From: Verrucomicrobiia bacterium
GTDB taxonomy: Bacteria > Verrucomicrobiota > Verrucomicrobiia > Limisphaerales > UBA11358
Length of the DNA stretch: 64,000 nucleotides
Assembly: GCA_031290985.1 (NCBI GenBank)
Contig: JARLJW010000014.1
Coordinates: forward strand, 62,001 to 126,000
Direction: 5' to 3'
Part shown: positions 39,397 to 46,581 of the stretch, in pieces
How positions within the stretch are numbered: the first letter of the stretch is position 1
How the letters are laid out: the number at the start of each line of letters is the position of its first letter
Notes under the pieces: model-generated
Told to the model about the DNA's origin: nothing
Database searches by the model: none
The model's input: only the letters and a program-made list of their open reading frames with translations
Made by a program: the position numbers and the translations under genes

Positions 39397-40986
39397 ATGC
39401 ATTATATTACTAAATGCCCAGCCGTTAAACTGTTTTGCGACAGTTTTTCCATGCTTTTCCTGCTTTCAGCATTCACATTTTGCATGACAGCCAACGCCGC
39501 ACGAATCGACGTTTCAACGCTTGGCATTTATGGCGACGGTGTGACCGATGTAAGCGTCGCCCTGCAATCTGCATTGAGCACATATAAAACGCTGTACATG
39601 CCTGCTGGCACATATGTCATCAGCAATACAATAAGTTTTCCGTCCGGAGGAGATATTCTTGGTGCAGGGAGCAATACTATCATCAAGCCGACAAGTACTC
39701 CCTTATATGCATTTAAAGTGGTTGGAACGGATACCACTTATATTAGCAACACGGTGGTGGATTCCTTGACGTTTGCCGGAACCCCCGGTCAAATTGGCTT
39801 TCTTGCAAAGAAAGCCTATGGCGTGACAGTCCGCAGATGCTCCACCAGTCAGGGCATCGGGTTGTTCAAGTCAGTGGTAACGAAAGTGTACACAAACATC
39901 ACTTCAGAAGCCGATTTGAATCGATATTTGACCGTCATCTCGAACACGGTTAACGCATCCTCAAGCAGCCCCAGCGTCGCCGTGGGGATTGACTTCGAGT
40001 TTTCGGCTGATTGTGAAGCGTCCGCGAATACCGTAAATTACTATTATCACGGAATCATGTGGTGGGGCGGTGATTCAAACCTGTCCGTGAACGGAGCCCT
40101 CGCAAATCCACGTTGGGCACGCCGCATACATATCGGAACAAACAGTGTCAGCAATGCCGGACAAGGTGGAATTTGGGGTTCCATGGGTCAGAACGTCACA
40201 ATTGAACGAAATGAAATCAATTATTGCGGCGATGTCGGCCTGGACTTAGAAGGTTGCTTCAACTCGGTTGCCCAATACAACTATGTGACAAACGGCGTCA
40301 ATGGTTCACTTGCCACTTTTTATTCGGCTTCCAATGTGTTGTTTGCCTTTAACACCGTGGTGACAACTGATGCCACCCGACCAATTTACCGCTTATATAA
40401 TTCATCACTGGATCCATCAAAGGTCATGAATCTGACACTGAGCAACAATATTTTGATCGGCAGCGGGTGCATCGGCGATATTGATGATTCTTCCGGTGCC
40501 GGTTATCTGACGATAGTTGGAAACACAATGACGAATGTTTTCATTAATCTAACGAGAGGTGGAAGCGGATTCAATGGAGCCGCTCCAATCATCACAAAAA
40601 ACACCCTGACTTACACCATCGATTTGGCGCAAAGCATGACCGCGATCGACAGTTATTACTATTTTGGCAACCCAACCATTGGCGCAAACACGGTGATTTA
40701 CAATGGCGCCACAACGTCAAACAAAATTGGAATAAGGGTCAGGAAGCTTGCTCCGGCCACCTCCACGGTCATAACGATTACAAACAATACGGTCAAAGGA
40801 TGCAGCGATGCTGATATTTACGTCTATGCCACGACAAACGGTGTGACAGCAAATATTAAAACAAATACGGTTCAATTCGGCCAGATATTGGTCGGGCAGA
40901 CCGGGCTGCAGACCGTGAACGCGGCCGGAAATAAAAACCTGTCAGGAGCGACGGTTAACGTGACGTGGCTTTCTGGGTTATCCTGA
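39397..40986 (+). CDS. Secreted right-handed beta-helix protein, single-domain paralog
   Basis: The 529-aa protein has a signal peptide (hydrophobic about 18-34, ending NAA) and a complete beta-helix domain starting DVSTLGIYGDGVTDVSVALQ. It matches residues 22-545 of the 898-aa protein closely (HGIMWWGGDSNLSVNGALAN; GGIWGSMGQNVTIERNEINY; CGDVGLDLEGCFNSV). It lacks the FnIII and golvesin modules, so it is the free catalytic or binding version. It is on the opposite strand to most of the cargo, and its stop overlaps the end of the decayed recombinase frame, so it borders the right end of the island. Function is likely polysaccharide processing. Confidence 0.85.
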   Translation: MHYITKCPAVKLFCDSFSMLFLLSAFTFCMTANAARIDVSTLGIYGDGVTDVSVALQSALSTYKTLYMPAGTYVISNTISFPSGGDILGAGSNTIIKPTSTPLYAFKVVGTDTTYISNTVVDSLTFAGTPGQIGFLAKKAYGVTVRRCSTSQGIGLFKSVVTKVYTNITSEADLNRYLTVISNTVNASSSSPSVAVGIDFEFSADCEASANTVNYYYHGIMWWGGDSNLSVNGALANPRWARRIHIGTNSVSNAGQGGIWGSMGQNVTIERNEINYCGDVGLDLEGCFNSVAQYNYVTNGVNGSLATFYSASNVLFAFNTVVTTDATRPIYRLYNSSLDPSKVMNLTLSNNILIGSGCIGDIDDSSGAGYLTIVGNTMTNVFINLTRGGSGFNGAAPIITKNTLTYTIDLAQSMTAIDSYYYFGNPTIGANTVIYNGATTSNKIGIRVRKLAPATSTVITITNNTVKGCSDADIYVYATTNGVTANIKTNTVQFGQILVGQTGLQTVNAAGNKNLSGATVNVTWLSGLS

Positions 40987-41505
40987 TCTCAGCGCCTGCG
41001 CAAAGCAACTTTGCAGCGTGGACGCAGCGATTACGCAAATTACGGGGTACCGCGACCTTCCTCCCCGGAATTTTGTGGTGGATGACAGGTTGATGGCTCC
41101 CCTCTCCTTCTCAATTGTCGAGGGCCGCTTGGCATCCTTCATGGTTTCTAAGGTATTGTGCCGCATAATCGGCAAATTTGAGGTTCGTTCAAGAACGGAC
41201 AGATCATGACGAGCCCGGTCCACGTGAAAGGTTTTTAACTTATCCTGTGCCTGCGCCACGGTTTCAGCATCTTCCAAGGCCACCCAAAGGGTTTCTTTTT
41301 GTCCGGCATCATTTTCCACGGACAGCCGGGCGATGAGTTTGCCATTGCGTTCCCAGAGGCCGCGAATCGGCTGCTTGCGCCCGTCCAGAACCTTCTTATA
41401 CTGGTAGTGCGAATGAGCATTACGATAAACAATGGAGACAGACCGACGGTTTGCGATCACACTGGCTTTCTCATTGCAAGTGTCGCAAAAGTGTAGCAAT
41501 GCCAA
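40978..41505 (-). pseudogene. Truncated tyrosine recombinase of the island
   Basis: The 175-aa frame has the arm domain KKVLDGRKQPIRGLWERNGK, then LIARLSVENDAGQKETLWVA, the linker AQAQDKLKTFHVDRARHDLS, and the start of the core-binding domain (ETMKDAKRPSTIEKERGAIN). After that the sequence becomes unrelated and the frame ends within the beta-helix gene. Core-binding and catalytic domains, with the R-H-R-Y residues, are absent. The frame reads into the island from its right end, 45 bp from the tRNA, the usual place for an island integrase. The same arm domain remains in the stump at 2582-2722. Confidence 0.75.
41480..41499 (+). repeat. Paired GTGTNGCAA direct repeats, candidate recombinase arm sites (right end)
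   Basis: GTGTCGCAA (41480-41488) and GTGTAGCAA (41491-41499) lie 11 bp apart, about 50 bp before the tRNA. They repeat, in swapped order, the pair at 3029-3049. They overlap the first codons of the recombinase remnant. Confidence 0.4.
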
Positions 41506-41549
41506 GTCGGGGTGGTCATATCATTCGTAAGTCATTGCAGTTAAACGAT

Positions 41550-41637
41550 GCCGGTGTGGCGAAATGGCAGACGCACAGGACTTAAAATCCTGGGACCTTA
41601 AAACGTCGTGCGGGTTCGAGTCCCGCCACCGGCACCA
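41550..41637 (+). tRNA. tRNA-Leu (anticodon UAA), CCA encoded
   Basis: The 88-nt sequence folds as a type II tRNA. Acceptor stem GCCGGTG pairs with CACCGGC, with discriminator A and encoded CCA. The anticodon stem CAGGA/TCCTG encloses loop CTTAAAA with anticodon TAA (Leu). There is a long variable arm, and the T arm GCGGG-TTCGAGT-CCCGC is standard. Its 5' 39 bases are repeated at 2867-2905 and its 3' 30 bases at 44373-44402, so two different elements have used it as target. The gene is complete and should work. Confidence 0.96.
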
Positions 41638-41700
41638 ATCTCTTAAACACTAATGTATACAGTTGTTTTATCAGTTTACACCTCCACTTTGAGTGTCCAA

Positions 41701-41720
41701 TTGTATGTATTTTGTATGTA
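41701..41720 (+). repeat. TTGTATGTA direct repeats, candidate arm sites of the small element (left)
   Basis: TTGTATGTA occurs at 41701-41709 and 41712-41720, about 64 bp inside the left end. Related words, TGTATGTAA (44280-44288) and TTGTATGCA (44290-44298), lie near the right end, about 75 bp inside the right repeat. Arm-site function is inferred. Confidence 0.35.
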
Positions 41721-41820
41721 ATTTGACCCCAAACTCAGCATGGTTCATAGGCTTTCAGGGCAATTCTTTATTAGCTTTCAAAGGATGATCTACGCGACTA
41801 TTTTTTGAAGATCCAGGAAA

Positions 41821-42345
41821 ATGAAAGAGCCAATCCCATCAGACATCAATAAAAAGCATGTCCTCGAAGCGATTGAGCGTTTTGATTCCGGCGTCAAACA
41901 CAACTTCGCAGATTCGACCAGGTATGATTTGGTCCATGAGGGCAAACGGTACCCCCCAAAAGCAATTTTGGGACTTGCGGCAGAACTTGCAGGCGGACGC
42001 CAGCTAGGGCCGGGAGACTTCAAAGGTGGCGTTGGCTCAAAATGTTTCCGAGTCTTAACCACCCTCGGCTTTAGTATCCAATTGAAAGCACCACTACTTG
42101 GCAGGTTTGTTGTGGGAAAAACGTATAACCGACGCAAGGATATACACGAAAACTACGGAGGGCAGCAACAGGGGGGAATTTGCACCCCTACGGATATTCC
42201 CGCGATATTCCTGTTCACCGGTCAAGGCGGAGAAGATTTTGGCTACAACGATGGCTGGGATGACGCAGGAATCTTTCGGTTATTCATGTGCGTATTCAAC
42301 CAGGAACCGCCCCAAGAACCGTTAGCTTCTATTAATAATTATTAG
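41821..42345 (+). CDS. Truncated ScoMcrA-like type IV restriction protein (head plus SRA-like part)
   Basis: The 174-aa frame opens with a ScoMcrA-type N-terminal head domain (about 1-82): DINKKHVLEAIERFDSG, then TRYDLVHEGKRYPPKAILGL and FRVLTTLGFSIQ. An SRA-like domain begins at about 90: GKTYNRRKDIHENYGGQQQG, TPTDIPAIFLFTGQGGEDFG and YNDGWDDAGIFR. At about residue 150 the match ends and about 20 unrelated residues follow. Full family members add the rest of the SRA fold, a sulfur-binding domain and an HNH nuclease, which cut phosphorothioated or methylated DNA. These are missing here, so cleavage activity is not expected. It could be a pseudogene or a short modified-DNA binder. It converges on, and overlaps by 14 bp, the 267-aa gene. 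Confidence 0.7.
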   Translation: MKEPIPSDINKKHVLEAIERFDSGVKHNFADSTRYDLVHEGKRYPPKAILGLAAELAGGRQLGPGDFKGGVGSKCFRVLTTLGFSIQLKAPLLGRFVVGKTYNRRKDIHENYGGQQQGGICTPTDIPAIFLFTGQGGEDFGYNDGWDDAGIFRLFMCVFNQEPPQEPLASINNY

Positions 42346-43135
42346 AAGCCAACTTTTCGAGCGTTTTTCGGGCGAAGGAAATTGCGTCGCTCCAGCCAGA
42401 CGCATTGGCGTAAACAGGCACCAATCTTCCGCCGTCATTGTATTTGCGAAGAAATTCTTGCGCCGTTGGAAACGTATATCCCGCCTGCTGCAATCGGTAG
42501 GCTGAAAGGCACTTTAACGGATGGGTATAAGCCTGCGCCTGCTGGCCTAATGGCCTGGGATGGTTTTTCGCTTCCGCGCGCACCCATTTGGAAAATTGGG
42601 CCATTATTTTATCAACATTGGCATCCCATTTTATTTCCATTAAATATGTGCAATTGTCGCTGGCTAGAAATTCAGGCTCGTCAATTTTTTCTTGCAATTT
42701 TTTATCGCAAATTTCTCGATTATTCAAATACGAATAAATTTCGAGAATGTGTGAATCATTCGGTGTCCACGGCTTAGGTTTTCTGTGCTTCACCGCAGTC
42801 CACGGCGCAGGGAAGTCCGCGTGACCATTTGATAACATGAATAGGCTTAAATCCAAAATCCGATCAAAACAATCTTTTGAAATTATATTTGAAGCGATCA
42901 ATTCTGGGATGGCCTTAAAAAAAACACCACAGCTCGATTGTCCTCCCTGTGCAACATGCTGTCGGATTTTAACTCCATCTATTTTGGTTTCCAAAAATAA
43001 AACCACTGATTTATTAAGGTTATCGCATGATCGGCCATATTCCCACATTGTCGCCGCTTTGAGTGCGTGATCTTCAATTTGCCTAAAATCCCATTCGGCC
43101 CGTTCTAAAGCAGGAGATTTTTTAACTTTTTTCAT
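42332..43135 (-). CDS. Unknown protein, cargo of the small element
   Basis: This 267-aa protein has no signal peptide or membrane segment, is rich in Lys, Trp and aromatic residues, and starts with KKVKKSPALERAEWDFRQIE followed by AATMWEYGRSCDNL. Proteins with a WEYxR-type opening and scattered Trp occur, as far as I recall, beside recombinases in Verrucomicrobiota and Planctomycetota elements, but no function is known to me. It overlaps the recombinase start by 4 bp (stop-start coupling with 43132), so the two are read together. It may be an excision or regulation partner of the recombinase, or plain cargo. No catalytic motif is visible. Confidence 0.7.
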   Translation of the reverse strand: MKKVKKSPALERAEWDFRQIEDHALKAATMWEYGRSCDNLNKSVVLFLETKIDGVKIRQHVAQGGQSSCGVFFKAIPELIASNIISKDCFDRILDLSLFMLSNGHADFPAPWTAVKHRKPKPWTPNDSHILEIYSYLNNREICDKKLQEKIDEPEFLASDNCTYLMEIKWDANVDKIMAQFSKWVRAEAKNHPRPLGQQAQAYTHPLKCLSAYRLQQAGYTFPTAQEFLRKYNDGGRLVPVYANASGWSDAISFARKTLEKLASNNY

Positions 43136-44265
43136 TTCACAAAGTCCGGCAATTGGGCAATTGCTTTTGAGAGTGTTTCCGGTGGCAGATGGGTATAAAC
43201 CGCGCTAACGGCGTTTGAGCCGTGGCCAGCCAGTTCTTTGGCGACTGAATCCATCGCCCCGCCGATTTTTAAATGCGTCACAAACGTATGGCGCAAGTTG
43301 TGAAACCCGAGTTTTTGCGGTGCCCGTTTCGCGCTCCGGCCCAAACCGGACACTTTCTGTTTATCCTCCCGCGCCCGCACCAGACCGGCACCGGCCAGCA
43401 AGTCATAAAACTCCTGGGAAAACGAACTCGCGCCGGTCTTCAAATAACGTTGCGCCTGTTGCGGCCAAAACTCGCTGCGGCCATCCGCCGGCCAGAGTGA
43501 AACGAACGACTGCCGCAATTCCTTTGAAATCGGAATAATGACCTGCCTGCCGGTTTTGCGCCGGTTCATCGTAATCAGCCCCGCTTGCAAATCAACGGCC
43601 TCCGCCCGCAAGGTGATCAAATCGCCCAGGCTTTGCCCCGTATAATATCCAGCCTTTAGCATGAAGCGCCAAAAATCATTGGCCTTGACGTGGAGCGAGC
43701 CCAGCTCGATCAGGGTGAAAGGACGCTTCTTCGTGGCTGATTCATCCCCTGCCCCCGTCCGGCCCTTCGACAAGGCAACGGGATTGCCTTTGATCTTCCC
43801 CTGATTTTGTGCCGAAATAAAAACCGAGCTTAAAATGCGCCGGTAGCCTTTCACGGTGCCGGGTGCCAGTTGCTTCCGCTTGGCGTTAAAAAAAGAATTC
43901 AGTTGTTCCACGGTCACATTTTCCATTAACAGGCCGGTTGCCTCGGCTTCAATGTGCGCGCAAAATTCGCGCACCACCTGACGGTATTTATTCATGGTGG
44001 AATTCGTGGTAACCGACTGGCTGTCCGCCAGCCACGCCTTGAAAAATTCGGTGACGGCGACTCGTGCCACAGACTTGCCCGTGGCCGCGCGGTAATAGTC
44101 CTCTGTGAGGGCGCTGGCCTTTTGTGCGACCTCCAGGCGTTGCACGCTTTCGAGTTGCTTCTTGGCCTCGCTGTGTTCAGTTTCACCGGTGGATTTCAAA
44201 AACTGTGTATCGCCAATGCGCCAGCCCATCCACCATTTGTCACCGCGTTTGTATAACCAGGCCAT
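43132..44265 (-). CDS. Tyrosine recombinase/integrase with the first catalytic Arg replaced by Ser
   Basis: About 377 aa from the chosen start MAWLYKRGDKWWMGWRIGD, a normal integrase opening; the frame is open to an earlier ATG at 44310. An SAM-like core-binding domain (about 85-175, TNSTMNKYRQVVREFCAHIE) precedes the catalytic domain. Box II is intact (FHNLRHTFVTHL with His and Arg; GHGS and the Tyr in AVYTHLPPETL), as is the beta-hairpin Lys (NRRKTGR). In box I, however, the usual GQRLGD reads GQSLGD: the catalytic Arg is S212 (codon 43630-43632, AGC). Loss of this Arg normally abolishes strand cleavage, so the element may be trapped. The gene lies next to the right repeat, as expected for the element's integrase. 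Confidence 0.9.
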   Translation of the reverse strand: MAWLYKRGDKWWMGWRIGDTQFLKSTGETEHSEAKKQLESVQRLEVAQKASALTEDYYRAATGKSVARVAVTEFFKAWLADSQSVTTNSTMNKYRQVVREFCAHIEAEATGLLMENVTVEQLNSFFNAKRKQLAPGTVKGYRRILSSVFISAQNQGKIKGNPVALSKGRTGAGDESATKKRPFTLIELGSLHVKANDFWRFMLKAGYYTGQSLGDLITLRAEAVDLQAGLITMNRRKTGRQVIIPISKELRQSFVSLWPADGRSEFWPQQAQRYLKTGASSFSQEFYDLLAGAGLVRAREDKQKVSGLGRSAKRAPQKLGFHNLRHTFVTHLKIGGAMDSVAKELAGHGSNAVSAVYTHLPPETLSKAIAQLPDFVK

Positions 44266-44372
44266 GCCCCAGCCTTGCATGTATGTAAATTGTATGCAAA
44301 TCAAAACCACTCAAGGGGGTTCAATATGCATAAATCCCAATAAAATGAAGGGTAGTGCTCACAGCTAAAGTT

Positions 44373-44402
44373 GTGCGGGTTCGAGTCCCGCCACCGGCAC
44401 CA
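44373..44402 (+). repeat. 30-bp copy of the tRNA-Leu 3' end (right attachment site)
   Basis: Identical to 41608-41637, it begins within the variable arm and covers the T arm, acceptor 3' strand, discriminator and CCA. There is no matching 5' half, so this is an attachment-site scar and not a second tRNA. Confidence 0.92.
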
Positions 44403-44762
44403 TGTAAATATTTCATGTTAAATGGTTTACATCAACAGCTTGGGCGAGAATCCATGAAATCATTGCCGGGTTAAAACTCAATCACTACTTAAGTAGTAAC
44501 CAGCAATTACCCGTATCCAATAAAGTCATTCCCACATGGCGAGGCACATGCACAAAGAGCAGCGGCATTACGAGACAGTTTGGTTAGGGCGGCCAAACAT
44601 ACCACACCGTGAAGCGAATACAGACGCCCAGACTCGAAAAAAGCTGCAACCAGAATATTGTGACGTTATCCATCGCGAGTGGCCTGTTCATGCCCGCGCA
44701 ATTTGTATTGTTTTCATTTGTTTGTATAAATTTCTTAGGGTTTGTAAGTTGAAATATAACTG
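44403..44762. other. Intergenic, no gene
   Basis: No credible coding sequence. A perfect 14-bp palindrome (ACTACTTAAGTAGT) lies at 44484-44497. A short GTTTGG/CCAAAC hairpin lies near 44580-44600, but it is not followed by a T run. Confidence 0.5.
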
Positions 44763-45866
44763 TTAGGCGAGAAACGGATAATCCGTGTAGCCTTTTTCCG
44801 AGCCGCCGTAAAACGTCGCGCGGTCGTAGCGATTGAGCGGCGCATTTTTCGCGAAGCGTTCCACCAAATCGGGATTGGCGATGAACTGGCGTCCCCAGGC
44901 GATGGCATCGGCTTCGCCGCCTCGCACCGCTTCCGTTCCGCCGGCCAACGTGTATCCACCGTTGGAAATCAATTTCGTGCCGCCAGCGATCAACGGTTTG
45001 AAATTCCGTGAATTAAGCGCCGCGTCAAATTGTGCCGCTTCTGCGTTGCCCGCGACGCGCGGTTCAACCAGGTGAACATAAGCGAGCTCAAACCGGTTCA
45101 ATTCGCGGATGACGTGCGCGTAGGTGCCGAAACGGTCGGTATGCGCGATGCCGTCGCCAGCGTTCGCGGGCGAAAAGCGGATGCCTACGCGGCTACCATG
45201 CCAGACCGAAACCACTGCTTCGGTGATTTCGAGGATCAGCCGCGCACGATTCGCCACATTGCCGCCGTATTTGTCCGTCCGCACATTCGCATGGTCCGAC
45301 AGGAATTGTTCGAGCAGATAACCGTTGGCCGCGTGGATTTCCACGCCGTCAAAGCCGGCCAGCTTGGCCAGTTCCGCAGCACGTTTGTGTTCCTCAATGA
45401 CGTCTGCAATCTCGCTCGTTTCCAGCGCGCGCGGCACGGGGCAATTTTTCATCACCCCGGGCGCGACGGGTGACTGCCCGCCGCTGGAAAGGGCGCTGGG
45501 TGCAATCGGCCGTTCACCGTTCGGCTGGAAATCGTTGTGCGACATACGTCCGGCATGGAAAAGTTGGAGAAATATCTTCCCAGCCGCTTCATGCACGGCG
45601 CTCGTCACGAGTTTCCAACCTTCGACCTGCTCTGGGCTGTGAATGCCCGGCATGTGAAAATAGCCGTGTCCGCGCGGCGCGACCGGCGTGGCTTCGCTGA
45701 TGATCAGTCCCGCGGACGCGCGCTGCCGATAATACGTCGCATTGAGTTCCCACGGGATGTTGCCGGGCATTTTCGCCCGCATCCGCGTGGTTGGGGCCAT
45801 GACGATGCGGTTGCGCAGGCTGACCGCGCCAAGTTCCAGCGGGGTGAAGAGTGTGTTGGTTTTCAT
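44763..45866 (-). CDS. Old yellow enzyme-family alkene reductase (NemA-like)
   Basis: The 367-aa protein has the TIM-barrel sequence of the old yellow enzyme family: TPLELGAVSLRNRIVMAPTT at the start (FMN contact), FLQLFHAGRMSH, the catalytic pair region DGVEIHAANGYLLEQFLSDH (His-Ala-Ala-Asn) and RTDKYGG, then VGIRFSPAN and AWGRQFIANPDLVERFA for phosphate binding. It uses NADPH and FMN to reduce activated C=C bonds and nitro compounds, a common part of electrophile defence. It is the last gene of a leftward set, after peroxiredoxin (11 bp gap) and AhpD-like protein, which fits a response to quinones, aldehydes or oxidants. Confidence 0.94.
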   Translation of the reverse strand: MKTNTLFTPLELGAVSLRNRIVMAPTTRMRAKMPGNIPWELNATYYRQRASAGLIISEATPVAPRGHGYFHMPGIHSPEQVEGWKLVTSAVHEAAGKIFLQLFHAGRMSHNDFQPNGERPIAPSALSSGGQSPVAPGVMKNCPVPRALETSEIADVIEEHKRAAELAKLAGFDGVEIHAANGYLLEQFLSDHANVRTDKYGGNVANRARLILEITEAVVSVWHGSRVGIRFSPANAGDGIAHTDRFGTYAHVIRELNRFELAYVHLVEPRVAGNAEAAQFDAALNSRNFKPLIAGGTKLISNGGYTLAGGTEAVRGGEADAIAWGRQFIANPDLVERFAKNAPLNRYDRATFYGGSEKGYTDYPFLA

Positions 45867-45877
45867 AGGATTGGTTT

Positions 45878-46552
45878 TTAGGCGGTGACGTTTTCGAGTT
45901 CGCGGACGAGGTTCAAAACTTCCAGCGGTTCCGAGCGATGCGTGAAATCGGCTTCGACCTGCGCGTAGGCAATGGTGCGATCAGCACGAATGACGAATGT
46001 CGCGGGCATCGGCAATTCTTTGCCGCCTTCCACGCCATTGAAGTTTTCCAGCAGAGCACCAAAGTCCGCGTAGAGATTGAGCAACGCCTTCGGCAGTTCA
46101 AAAGCGATCCCAAACGCGCGCGCCGTGTTTAGACCGACATCGCTCAAAACAGGGAACGCCAGTTCATCCTTCTCCTGCGTGGTCAACGATTGATCCGGCA
46201 ATTGCGGCGAAACGACCATCACCTGCGCGCCGGCAGTTTTGAAATCTGCGAGGGATTTTTGATAGCCGCGCAAATGGATTTTGCAATACGGGCACCAGCC
46301 GCCGCGATAAAATACCAGCACCACCGGTCCCTGTGCCAACTCCGAGTAAAGCCGCACGCTGCGGCCCTCCACGTCGGGCAGGATAAAATCCGGCGCAATG
46401 TCGCCGACTTGGAGCGCATGGCTCGCAGCGGCGTTGTTTTCGAGCTCCGCCGTGGCGGCGTCCATGATTTCCAACGCGGACTTCGGGAATTTTTGGTCAC
46501 GATAAAAATTCCGGGCCAAATCCAGTTCCTGTGTGGTCGTGAGGAGGTTCAT
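45878..46552 (-). CDS. Peroxiredoxin-like AhpC/TSA family protein
   Basis: The 224-aa protein has a thioredoxin-fold redoxin domain from about residue 48 (GDIAPDFILPDVEGRSVRLY) with the active-site block VVLVFYRGGWCPYCKIHLRG. The WCPYC motif contains two Cys, as in the peroxiredoxin-like FA-type group rather than the PxxxTxxC of classic 2-Cys enzymes. An N-terminal helical extension of about 45 residues is typical of this subgroup. No signal peptide is seen, so it is cytoplasmic. It likely reduces peroxides with a thioredoxin-type donor. It lies between the AhpD-like gene and the old yellow enzyme gene and is probably co-transcribed with both. Confidence 0.88.
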   Translation of the reverse strand: MNLLTTTQELDLARNFYRDQKFPKSALEIMDAATAELENNAAASHALQVGDIAPDFILPDVEGRSVRLYSELAQGPVVLVFYRGGWCPYCKIHLRGYQKSLADFKTAGAQVMVVSPQLPDQSLTTQEKDELAFPVLSDVGLNTARAFGIAFELPKALLNLYADFGALLENFNGVEGGKELPMPATFVIRADRTIAYAQVEADFTHRSEPLEVLNLVRELENVTA

Positions 46553-46581
46553 AATATTGCTGGTTCAGGTTGGCTGGCGGA

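Larger units (their letters stand above)
2906..41588. mobile_element. Putative 38.7-kb genomic island integrated at tRNA-Leu (polysaccharide-use cargo)
   Basis: The segment lies between the 39-bp tRNA-Leu 5'-half copy (2867-2905) and the same 39 bp inside the complete tRNA (41550-41588). Just inside the right end is a decayed tyrosine recombinase reading inward (40978-41505). Both ends carry paired GTGTNGCAA repeats (3029-3049 and 41480-41499) that could be recombinase arm sites. Cargo is a set of secreted glycan-degrading proteins with transporter and regulator. Base composition is visibly more A+T-rich than the kinase operon on the left. Inference: the island carried its own copy of the tRNA 5' half, rebuilt the tRNA at its right end and left the original 5' half stranded at its left end. 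The recombinase is broken, so it is probably immobile now. Confidence 0.65.
41638..44402. mobile_element. 2.8-kb integrative element in the 3' half of tRNA-Leu
   Basis: A 30-bp exact copy of the tRNA 3' end (41608-41637), including the T arm, discriminator and CCA, recurs at 44373-44402. Between them lie a truncated restriction gene, an unknown gene and a tyrosine recombinase placed next to the right repeat. TTGTATGTA-type repeats at 41701-41720 and 44280-44298 may be arm sites. This fits an element that brought its own tRNA 3' end and displaced the original. It is very small, so it is probably a degraded or satellite-like element. Confidence 0.8.

Noticed and set aside
44373-44402. A second tRNA-Leu
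   Set aside because: Only the 3' 30 bases are present; there is no D arm or anticodon arm, so it is an attachment-site copy.
44743-44762. TGTAAGT near the old yellow enzyme gene as another ECF-type site
   Set aside because: No CGAC-like box occurs 15 nt downstream, and it points into the 3' end of a minus-strand gene.
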